Source: Aplysia californica
Lineage: Eukaryota; Mollusca; Gastropoda; Aplysiida; Aplysiidae
Length of the DNA stretch: 64,000 nt
Assembly (NCBI RefSeq): GCF_000002075.1
Contig: NW_004797422.1
Location: 1,298,831-1,362,830 of the forward strand
Direction: 5' to 3'
A model generated the notes under the pieces. It did not search any database, was not told where the DNA came from, and was given only the letters and a program-made list of their open reading frames with translations. Numbering within the stretch: the stretch's first letter is position 1; the number at the start of each line of letters is the position of its first letter. Positions 55,150 to 64,000 of the stretch are shown one piece after another. The position numbers and the translations under genes are program-made.

Positions 55150-56075
55150 CCATGATGTCAAGGCGTTTATGTTGATTGATTCAAGTGTCATAGAAACTTG
55201 CATGTCTCTTCCTAATTGTTTTATAAGCGAGCAGCTCATGCAGGATTTTTATTAGCAGCACTTTTGATTTCTTTTCCGTCCGTCCATGAAATTCTCAACA
55301 GTCTTCTAAAAAACACAGTTCTGCTTCTTCCATTTTTTTTTCTCTGTCTTTGGTACGGTAATTGCCCAGCATTCACAATCAAATAGAAGAAGGGTAGATC
55401 ATACATAACCTTTTAAAACTCTAATTTTTTTTTTTTCCATTGAGATGTTTCTATTTTTCAGGGCTGAATTCATTTATATTTTATTTCTGTGGTTCATGTG
55501 GCATCAGATGTAATTATATAGCCTATCTGTGTCTGGTCGCAGTACAGATTTTTAATGATGCTTAATTATTTTCCATCTATGTCTAGCTCTTCCAAAAATT
55601 TCAGCAGTTCATCATGTCTAACCTTATTAAAAAGCCTTTGAATAATCGATATGCATGTAGCATAATTACAGATCTTTCTGTGCTTCAGTATATCTTTCCA
55701 TTAACATTATAAGGATGAGTCCTGGTGATATTTGCAAAGCTATGGAGACTGATTTAATGTCTTCTGGAATCTTGCCAATGTCAAAGATAGAATTTAAGTG
55801 CTTAATGGTTATTCTAGTACCCAATTCTTCTAATATGACAATTGCTTCAACTGGAATATTACCAAGCCCTGTATTTTTCCTTGTTTCTTTTTCATAATGG
55901 CAGTTTGTACTTCTTCTTTCAGGATTGATGGTCAGTCTATCTCTTCTGTTTTCTAATCGTCTGTTTAAAACATCACCTTTGTCCATGATAATGTCTCCTC
56001 CTTTTGATCTTATCCAACCTGTATTTGAGCAACCTTTTTGTCCACTTACTTCTTTGATTTTGAAATGCACCCATC
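55150..56075 (-). mobile_element. Non-LTR retrotransposon fragment (RT and C-terminus)
   Basis: Minus-strand blocks in order: NTGLGNIPVEAIVILEELGT, GKIPEDIKSVSIAL, YSKAFNKVRHDELLKFLEEL, IIKNLY, then RTEKKSKVLL.KILHELLAYK TIRKRHA near the 3' end. These match the fingers/palm (usual form PGPDNIPVE, YSKAFDKVRHDEL) and the C-terminal SW(T)DK..NEEVL block of RTE-like LINEs. Several stops and a large internal deletion (the catalytic FADD region is gone) make it dead. Different lineage from the 19892 LINE. Confidence 0.8.
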
Positions 56076-56343
56076 TGTCTGTTTGTCTGTCTGTCTATAT
56101 GTATACAATCTGGCATACACATAGAGAAATCGGCAGGACTAGAAAATCTTTTCACTATGTGCAAACTTCACTTGTACATGTTTTAAATAATATATACATG
56201 TAAGAAAAAAATTGCAACCTGAACATGTTTGCTATGTGTGTGTCCGCTATGTGAATGCTACACTATATACATATTAGATGTGTTTACTTTACTATAGGTG
56301 ATGCTGTAGTCATAAGAATTTCAAATGTTGTAAGACCAAAAAT

Positions 56344-56778
56344 GTGAGGCAGCGTGGTGGAATCAGGCTCTTGTCAAAATAATCAAAGTGAAGAAACCTG
56401 CATTTTTCTGCAGGTTTGTGAATTTTTATCAATTTTTTGTTATTTTGGCTCAACGCCTTTCATTCCCATTAAAGAACTCATTTCTATGTGGATTTTTCTG
56501 AAAAACGTTGATTAAAGGCACAAAAAATGTACATTTTTAGTTACCACAGGCTCTTAAGCTAAGGAAATAACTAATCTTTGGCGGCCATTTTCTCACTAAT
56601 TTTATCTCTTAAAACAGGTGACCCCACCTCCTTCAATTGCAAATATCTCGACTTGTATTCAAGATAAATGGATACTTTTTTCATCCAAATAAAGACAGGT
56701 GAACAAGCTTTAAGATGATACCAATAACTCTACATGCCCAAAAATTGACGAGAGCCTGATTCCACCACGCTGCCTCAC
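56344..56778. mobile_element. 435-bp TIR MITE family, copy C (best preserved)
   Basis: 435 bp with 34-bp inverted ends: GTGAGGCAGCGTGGTGGAAT at 56344 and ATTCCACCACGCTGCCTCAC ending at 56778, continuing inward CAGGCTC.TGTCAA. AAAT on both sides (56340-56343 and 56779-56782) is a possible 4-bp target duplication. Inner sequence matches copies A, B and D. Confidence 0.85.
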
Positions 56779-58199
56779 AAATGTCTTTGTAGACCTAGAT
56801 TGCGCTTTCTACCTCCAGACCTCGATGGGAGACCACGGTAACCTCAGTTTTTTACTAACAATGCAATAAAGATGATCTTTGTGTTTAATCAGTAGCCTAT
56901 GTTGGACATGTTTGATCAGAATTTTGTAGGTGGGTGGAATTTCCCTGATTTAAGTGTTTACAATTTTTTTGGGTTAGAACTCTATTTCTTGAACAGGATT
57001 TGTCAGAGTTGTCAAATGTTATCTTTATGTTGAATGTTTTGTTCAGAGCATAATTTGTTGCAAATTCTAGTCAGATATCACATTTAGGTAGTGCATGAGA
57101 GTGATTTAAGCAAAGTTGTGGGTGGAATTGCCCCGGTTCACCCTATTTACAGTCAGTATTACGTATCTCTGTAAACTGAAGTAAATCAGACTTGGAACAG
57201 AATAACAGAATATAGCATTCAGTCTTTGTATTATTTTGGATAATGAACCACTTCATTATCTTTGATTTGGTTTTGCTGTAAAGACGGTAATAAGTGTTTT
57301 TGTTATCAATGTCATGGCAGTTAGCAGGCTACTTTTAAAGTAGGTACCCCTGTTTTTTGGTGCATAGGAATTGCAAAGATTATGTGTACATGAATTATGA
57401 TAGATGGATTTGGTGCTTACCCTGTCCTGCTGTGTGATTCCATATAATCATTGTCTTAGTTGAACAAGTTGTGGCTTTGTCTGTTATAGTGTACCAGAGG
57501 GAAGTCTTCTTCCCAGTTTGGCTGGGTTTTTCACTCTTTTTATCTGAGCACATGTTCCAAGGCTGGTATTTGAGGATTTACCCCCTATTTCTTTGTTTTG
57601 CTACCTTTTGTAGATTTCTTTGTTTTTCTACCTTTTGTAGACCAGTGACTCGTACTTTTCTACAAGAATGTTTTGGTATCTTCATTAGTAAAATGATATG
57701 TCTTCTAAATGTTTGTGTGTGTACATCTATGAAGGAAGTACAGTATATCTCTACAGAAATCCATAAACAAGAAAGCAGTGGTATATGAGGGTGTGTTTTG
57801 ATATGTTACAATCATAATACGCTCAGGAGAAACTCAGCTTTAAAAATTAATTTCTAAAGAAGTGCTTTTTGCTTACAGTTTTAGAAATTCATTTCCAAAT
57901 AAGATTTTACAATTAATGATACTTTGTTATATTCCCGGTATATTTAGAGAATGAAGCTTAATTTTTTATGGTTCTGTCTTTAGTATTTTTACTTTAAAGA
58001 TGTCCATTAAAATCAAACCTTTTTCAGATTCTGAAACCAGGTGTTTGTTTCTTTTAATGTTTCTCTTATTTTAACGTTGCAACCATTATTGTTACTGTTA
58101 GCACTGAAGGATGGTGTTGGTGAAATTGTAAAATCCCAGCTTTTCTAAACCAAAGCTGTCTGAAGACTATCTTAGACTCTATTTCTGTAGTCTCTATGC

Positions 58200-58432
58200 A
58201 CCCGCATCTGTGGTGTTGTGGTTAGGTACTTTGCTTTTTGCTATTACTAGAGCTGAGTTGGATTCTTGTGTGGAGAGAATTTATTCTTTTAGTATCCCGA
58301 TCTTTTTGCTGGGACATTGTATCTCTCTCAGCCGGGGCTCCCTGTGACAGGCAGAGGTAAAGCCCCCCTAAATTATCTTAACTTAAATTGTGTTGATGGG
58401 GCGTAAAAACACCTATATTAAAAAAAATAGTT
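58200..58432 (+). mobile_element. tRNA-derived SINE, GACAGGCAG core family
   Basis: Head TGGTGTTGTGGTTAGGTAC, weak B box GAGTTGGATTC. Core CTCAGCCGGGGCTCCCTGTG ACAGGCAG, then CCCCTAAATTATC and the tail GATGGGGCGTAAAAACACCT followed by A-rich sequence. Shared with 60210-60412. Confidence 0.7.
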
Positions 58433-58552
58433 TCTATCCCTTTGAGATAGATGTTGATCTGTAAGCTCTCCTTTTTTACTACTGAATGTACACATTAGTT
58501 CAAGGAGCTTATTCAATATACAAACATATATATAGGCTACTTTGTCATAAAT

Positions 58553-58583
<31 letters not shown>

Positions 58584-58911
58584 GGCTATACACACACACA
58601 CAAACACACAAACACACACACACACATACATGCACACTTACACCAGCAAGAATAAAAGGTTTTCCGAAGGTATGTTTCATAGACAGTTTATTGATTGGAA
58701 CAACGAATCATGGAATCTATTGCAAATATCTCTGCACTTTGATGTCATTCATGCATGTACATTATGAAGAGTTCACACAGCATGAATCAGAAAGACTGGT
58801 TTGTAAAGTTTATTTCATAGTAGAAGCATCTGTAACTTGCATTCATTTGTGGTGAATGTGATGCAAAGTGAGACATTACATGAAGTAAGTATCTAGTAAC
58901 TAAGTAACATA

Positions 58912-59000
58912 ACTCTTTCTGTGTCAGGCACCGATGTCACTGACTTTTTCCACCACACATGAAAATGTGAAATCTGATAACGTCATGGCACAAAAAGAGT
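58912..59000. mobile_element. Tiny ACTCTTTC-ended element
   Basis: ACTCTTTCTGTGTCAGGCAC and, inverted from the right, ACTCTTTTTGTGCCATGACG; 89 bp. Ends resemble the TTAA-type element at 17190, but flanking TTAA is not preserved. Confidence 0.35.
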
Positions 59001-60209
59001 GAAGCTACGAAAGAAACGTGTTGAAGTTGAAGCAAAACAGAATCAGAAGAGCGGTAACTGAACTTCTTTGGGAATGTTTATTTCAATGGTAAATCAGTAG
59101 GGCCTTCATATAACGCCAATTGGTACATCATTTACATTATAATGATAATGGAAGGTTAAGAGCTATGATATTATAAAAGCAACAGATTTTTTAAAAACTT
59201 TTAATTGTAGCCATATTGGTTTACTGATCTGAAGTGCAACACTTCAGATATGCATTCTGTTGCTGTACATTATCATAAAAATAAATCTATGTAGCGTATA
59301 AAGATAAATTTGAACAAAACATATTTGTAAAACTTAAAATTTTGGACGGATATTACAATTATTGACTTCATAACAGTTTTACTAATTCAAGGTAAGAAGA
59401 ACCCAATAGCGGTTCCCCATATTTTGATGTTAGACAATTGAGCAGTTGCAGTGTTCAATTGACTTTATTAACACGTCCATGGTGACCACAACAGGACTTG
59501 GTGCATGTGCTACCTACCCAGCCAATAGAACAGCTGCATGGGATAATTGTTTCTTAGGAAAACTCACTCGTTGTGATGATATGAAGTTCCTCTGCACTCT
59601 GTAATCTCTGGAATGTCTCCCTTTGTTGAAAACATTTTGAATGAACAACAATATTATTGAAAAGAATATTTGTTCAAATAAGGGCTCTTATATAATATAT
59701 GTTACATTAAAATTTTATAAATTTTATAAAAAGAGTGGTGCAGATCTTGCTGTATTATTATGTCCTTAATTTGATATCTTGATACTTAAAAGAACAATCA
59801 AAAGCTAAAAAATATTTTAATGGTACTTAAGACTAGAGTTATACTGCTGAGATGTATGTGTTCTTCCAAGTTCATAACAAAAACTATTTTTCCTTCATAG
59901 ACTTTTCAGTTTTTGGTTTTCTGTTAGTACTAGCCAAGCTACTCGTACTTTCACAGGGGTGGAGACAAACTTTTCAATTACAATTCTTGTCTTTTGACCC
60001 TGAACCAAGAGCTTTCTCACTATAAATGATTATCATTTCCAAGTCTTTTAATTGTTCTTCGTACAGCAATACGTTTTTTTAAAAGTATTTCCACAGACTT
60101 TTGACTATCTATGCTTTCGTCAACAGAAATTAGGCTCATATAGTTCCAGAAGCAAATTCTTTATCCAAGATAATTGAAACCAAAATACCAGTGTTTTTTT
60201 TTGTTTGTT

Positions 60210-60412
60210 TTTTTGCAGCACTTCGTTGTTGCAAGCAGAACACCTGAGATCAATTCCCGAGTGAGTTGGAATCTTTATCAAGTATCTTGGTTTTTCAGCT
60301 GGGATTTTGTTTTCCTCTCAGCCCGGATTGGCCCTGACAGGCAGGGTTGGTAGCTTGTCTCCTAAATGATCCAAATTGCGTCAATGAGAGCGTAAAAACA
60401 CCAACATTAATT
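60210..60412 (+). mobile_element. tRNA-derived SINE, GACAGGCAG core family
   Basis: B-box-like GAGATCAATTCCC, core CAGCCCGGATTGGCCCTGAC AGGCAGGGTT, then CCTAAATGATCCAAATTGCG and the tail GAGAGCGTAAAAACACCAAC. Same family as 58200-58432 and the diverged core in P450 intron 8. Confidence 0.75.
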
Positions 60413-60680
60413 TTTTAACCACAAAAAACATAATACTCATTGACTTTATGAGGGAGTGGATGTAACAATCACTCAGTACCATCAATTTTTCAGTGCAAAA
60501 ATTAATATCACAGAATAATACATTCAGACTCATTATCCTCTGTCTAAATGTTAATAAACAGCTTATGCTTGCTTTATGTGTGTGAGTGTGTGTTTGTTTA
60601 TGTGTGTGTGTGTCCCTGTGTGTGTATGTGCATGCATACATCCATAGTATAATGTGTGTATATGTTGTTAAGGTGAAAAT

Positions 60681-60697
60681 GGGGGGGGGGGGGGGGG
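60681..60697. repeat. G17 homopolymer
   Basis: Uninterrupted run of G next to a GT-rich tract. Confidence 0.95.
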
Positions 60698-61175
60698 TAC
60701 TGTTCATGTATAGGTATCGTATATGCTTGTGGGTGCATGTGTTTGTGCAAGCATGCGTATGCCATTTAACAACATCGTTTACTTATTACATTTCGCCGAC
60801 AGTAAGCATTTAAATGCATATACTAGTAAGTAGTAATTCATTGAGGCTTTGGGGTGGCAAAAAGTAAATGCTTAACGGGCGCTTTCCCTTCACGAACAGT
60901 GTGGATTTAAGCAGACAACAAATGACATTTTTCTCTGGGTTTCCATACACTGGTGCGGCCCAGAGAGGCCTTCTGCTATCAGGGAGCTCATTGCAACTAT
61001 TTGTAACTATGTTGATCCTATTGCTTATATAGAAATCTGTTTGTTTCAATAGGATGAATTCGTTTTTGATTCATGACATCTCTGAAAATGAAGCTGAAAT
61101 ATCTTTACGCTGCAGTATCTGTAGTAGGCTACATGTATAATGAAAAGGCATGTCTTTGTTTTGAGCACTCGGTCG

Positions 61176-62156
61176 TCACAATTCTCCGCCCATCACCATA
61201 CGCGCGTAATTCTCTTCGCATTTCTGGACCGTTTTGATGAAATAATCCTCATCCGCTATGCTTTCCAGCAAATCAGCTTGTACAAGGCAAACTTCCTCCA
61301 AGTCCACCAACTCTGCATGGCTCAAGCTCTCAGCTTTGCCTGGATTTTCTTTCCGAAACATTCGAACGTCCAAGATGCTGTCTTCGTCATCCGCTCTGAA
61401 GTTGTCGTCAAAGAAAATGTGGTGATGACGATGATCGCTCGGGTCGATCCAGATGGGTTTTCCCGAGGTGTGGTTGTAGTTGTTATCTTGCCATGCTAAG
61501 AAATCATCAACATAACCCGAGATGCCTTTGGAGGCACACATCAAACGGTAGATGTCTCTCTCGTGTGTCAGCAGCTGGTGAATCTCTTGCTCTCGTTTCG
61601 TCGCGAAAGTCTTCAGCTCGAACGAGTTTCCACTTCTCTTGATGGTACCTGGTGTTTTATCCACGGGGATGTACAAGGGAGACCTGAAGGCCGGATGGTG
61701 GCCCCTTAGTCCGTAATGCAAGCTGGACAAGACGTTGTTAGCGTCTCTACCATACGTGCGTATAATGATGGCGAAATCCCGTTTGGTGGCGACAAGATGG
61801 TGCAGGAGTTTGTACACGGACGGCAGGATATAGTGATACGGCCTCCCATCCCGCCCGTCCATTGTAAGCACTTTGTCACGTGACGTCTCCCAGTCGTGCT
61901 GCCACGAGAGGCGAGCCAGATGTATCTCAAAATGTTTGCGGAAGATCTTGCCCAAAGGAGTCCTTGTGAAGTCTCCGGTCTGCAGTCTCAGCATGGCACG
62001 GTCTGCTGTGTTCTTCACGAGTTTTCGTTCCAGGTACTTGTAGTAAGTAACGAGCCCTGGCGTGGGAGACTTGAGGGTGGGAATGTTGGAGTGCCATTTC
62101 CACTCGCCTTTCACTTCACTGCCCCAGACGATGCCTGTCAGAAAACTGTTTAAAGC
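61176..62156 (-). CDS. 3'-terminal exon of an uncharacterised HAD-like protein
   Basis: 326 codons plus TGA after the acceptor CCCTTGCAG (exon starts at 62156). The product is soluble, without signal or membrane segment. It begins ALNSFLTGIVWGSEVKGEWK. DFAIIIRTYGRD at about exon residues 127-138 resembles HAD motif II (hydrophobic strand then Ser/Thr), and HHIFFDDNFRAD at about 245-256 resembles motif IV (acidic pair). The nucleophile motif DxDxT would be in a missing upstream exon. Similar large invertebrate and protist proteins are, to my recollection, annotated only as uncharacterised, and I infer the HAD link from these strands. The long unbroken frame, normal composition and clean splice acceptor argue it is a real gene. 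Confidence 0.7.
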   Translation of the reverse strand, partial: ALNSFLTGIVWGSEVKGEWKWHSNIPTLKSPTPGLVTYYKYLERKLVKNTADRAMLRLQTGDFTRTPLGKIFRKHFEIHLARLSWQHDWETSRDKVLTMDGRDGRPYHYILPSVYKLLHHLVATKRDFAIIIRTYGRDANNVLSSLHYGLRGHHPAFRSPLYIPVDKTPGTIKRSGNSFELKTFATKREQEIHQLLTHERDIYRLMCASKGISGYVDDFLAWQDNNYNHTSGKPIWIDPSDHRHHHIFFDDNFRADDEDSILDVRMFRKENPGKAESLSHAELVDLEEVCLVQADLLESIADEDYFIKTVQKCEENYARMVMGGEL

Positions 62157-62299
62157 CTGCAAGGGAGTAAACAATGCAGTAGTGAGAAATGATACCATAT
62201 TTTAGATATTAATAATAATAGCGCAGGAAAATGTTATTAAAAAATCACACTGATCAGGAAAAAGTTACCCCCTCCAGTCGGTAACTTTTTAAAGGGGCT

Positions 62300-62452
62300 T
62301 ATGGCAGTTCGGCCCAAGCCTGCGACTGTCTCCAGTTGGAACCTCAAAAAGAAACGATTTGGGTTTTTTTTAAATTTTGATCAGTCCTGCCTACGACAGC
62401 CATCTGTCAAAAAAGATAATCTTTTCTTCGACAATAGGTGGCCATGTCAGAC
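62300..62452. mobile_element. Half copy of the GGCCACCT MITE family
   Basis: TTGATCAGTCCTGCCTACGA, CAGCCATCTGTC and CGACAATAGGTGGCCATGTC align with the right end of 27180-27946 (TTGATCAGTCCTGCCTAAGA; GACAATGGGTGGCC). Confidence 0.6.
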
Positions 62453-62591
62453 TATTCTACTACTCATGTGTTTTAATATATTGTTTAGATTCAAAATATG
62501 TTGTTGTTTGCCCGGACCTCAAACCTTCTGTATCATACAAGGCTGAGATTTTGATGGATGATTCAAACCCTCAAGGGATGATTTGTTTTTG

Positions 62592-62640
62592 GTAAAAATT
62601 TTACGGTGCTCGCAAGTGCATCAAGTCATGTGACGAGCCC
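62592..62640 (-). mobile_element. SINE tail fragment
   Basis: ATTTTACGGTGCTCGCAAGT then GCATCAAGTCATGTGACGAG corresponds to the reverse complement of the 37189 SINE tail. Confidence 0.55.
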
Positions 62641-62919
62641 AAAGTAAATTCTTGAACTTTGGATATTTGAGGCATTTTTTTGATTATCTATACAGTTGAT
62701 GTGGCCATTTTGAAGATTGCTTTCAAATCGAAGATCCCGATTTTTAAGAGATAAAATTAATTACTGTATGGGCATATTGAAAAAGGTTTGATAAACAATT
62801 CCCAACAAACATGGCGAGTTGCTTTCCCCTTCAGAACATCAAGGTGGGACTGACGGGTTCTCGGGGGAATTACATGCAGGAAGGTAAACTGTTCTTTTCG
62901 CGCATAGCAGATTAGTGGC

Positions 62920-63150
62920 TCTCATGGGACGCACCATTTGCTCAATTGGCAAGTAGTGGTAGCATGCCGGGCTAAGGTGCGGATTACTATGATCCGATTT
63001 CCAGTGGAGCGTAAGCGTTCCTGAACTTGAGAGGGTTTTTTGTTTTGTTTTTGTCTTTGGGTTTTGTTGTTGTTGTTTATTTGGTTTTTTAGTCTTCGAG
63101 GACATTCACTCATGTGATGGGCTCACGTGAAAAAAAAAAACACACAAAAA
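62920..63150 (+). mobile_element. Possible tRNA-derived SINE
   Basis: TTTGCTCAATTGGCAAGTAG resembles a tRNA A box (TAGCTCAATTGG). B-box-like GATCCGATTTCC follows at normal spacing. A-rich tracts with interruptions lie at 63131-63159. No target duplication found. Confidence 0.45.
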
Positions 63151-64000
63151 AAAAAAACCCTGGCGATTTCACATTAATCCTACCATGACTTGGCTATTTT
63201 AGACTTTTTAGTGGTGGACTTGGTGTGTTCTTAACTTGGTTTGCTATTTTATAGAGATATAGTTTGTGAATTACTTAGTTGGCACTTCACTTTATTGATT
63301 TCATAGGATTCTGTTCTACTGGTATGGATGCAAGTTAAGAGGTGGTGCCCTGGTGCTGTTTGTTTGTTTTTTATTCTCCAAATGGACTTATTATAATTTT
63401 CACTTGATCCCTTCATATATGTCGTGTTGGTACTTGTCGTGTTGGTACTATCGGAAATGACCGTTAAAATTTAGGAGTCCTAGTCTCATAAATATCCTTT
63501 GGTGTGTTAAACCCATATTATGCATTTGGCGAACTCGTAAAGTTGCAACAACAGTAACAACAACAACAACAAACCATAGCAGCACTCCTGCGCTCTAAAA
63601 ATCTGTCTATTGTTTCAGTATGCGGATTTGCTTCAAAACGTGGAAACACGACGTGTATCTTTAGAAACAGTACGCCGTTGCTTTTCATATTCACTGACAT
63701 GCTTTAGACTGTTTGAAAACAAATGTTTAAAAGCAACAATAAATAAACAAACAAACAAAACAAAAAAACCCGAATAAAGATGTATACTAAGGTACACCGG
63801 AAGATGTTCTTCTCGTCTGCTGATTCGAAATTGTATCAACCGTACCATATTATATGGCTGACCAATCTCGATTCCATAGCCATCTAATCTGATGCGTGGG
63901 CCTAATCTCTTCCTTCCTGTTCCGAGACAACGATACCCATATTAACTGTAGTTTGTCTCACAGTTTCTTTGAAATGTTGGACAATGAATACTACAACGTG

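Larger units (their letters stand above)
49546..61175. other. Intergenic region between convergent P450 and HAD-like genes
   Basis: 11.6 kb with no convincing host exon. It holds a pogo/Fot-like element (49860-51826), a local duplication (52381/52568), a piggyBac-like remnant (52766-53450), MITEs (53793, 56344, 58912), a LINE piece (55150-56075), SINEs (58200, 60210) and GT/CA microsatellites (58548-58628, 60577-60640). 56800-58150 and 59050-60200 show nothing recognisable. Confidence 0.7.
62157..64000. other. Intron/upstream DNA of the HAD-like gene
   Basis: 1.8 kb up to the window edge. No further coding exon recognised on the minus strand. It holds a half MITE (62300-62452), a SINE tail (62592-62640) and a tRNA-like SINE head (62920-63030). 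Confidence 0.65.

Noticed and set aside
60381-60707. 108-codon minus-strand frame with THTHTH and PPPPP
   Set aside because: Translation of GT and G-run simple sequence.

Overview
The window looks like nuclear DNA of an invertebrate animal, most likely a mollusc and probably a gastropod. The genes are intron-rich and animal-type (a CTTNBP2/cortactin-binding protein with ankyrin repeats and a mitochondrial-clan cytochrome P450). The DNA between exons is AT-rich and full of microsatellites, tRNA-derived SINEs, 5'-truncated LINEs and short terminal-inverted-repeat (TIR) DNA elements. The host assignment is inference from gene and repeat style; no species is claimed.

Layout. 869-21887 (minus): nine coding exons of a CTTNBP2 orthologue, from the start Met through the N-terminal coiled coil, a proline/serine-rich middle and the start of the ankyrin repeats; the 3' end lies beyond base 1. 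21888-34966: intergenic, dense in repeats, including two foldback elements, inverted arms of an older duplication, SINE pieces and a GATCTA-rich stretch. 34967-49545 (plus): a complete ten-exon mitochondrial-clan P450 (518 residues) whose splice phases close exactly. Its introns hold a full-length SINE with a 12-bp target-site duplication, a mariner fossil, a pogo-like TIR element and an hAT-like MITE. 49546-61175: intergenic, with a roughly 2-kb pogo/Fot-like TIR element, a piggyBac-like remnant, a LINE fragment, a 435-bp MITE and two SINEs. 61176-62156 (minus): the last exon of a conserved protein that looks HAD-like; its upstream exons are not visible.

The three host genes have no evident shared pathway. 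CTTNBP2 is a cytoskeletal/STRIPAK-associated scaffold, the P450 a mitochondrial mono-oxygenase, and the third an uncharacterised HAD-like protein. CTTNBP2 and the P450 are transcribed divergently; the P450 and the HAD-like gene converge. I found no new multi-gene system. The most unusual things are the P450 I-helix, where Ser replaces the usual acidic residue; a foldback made of nested CTAGCCGTACTT palindromes; and the number of small TIR families with recognisable duplicated target sites. No retrovirus-like or other capsid- or envelope-bearing element was recognised.
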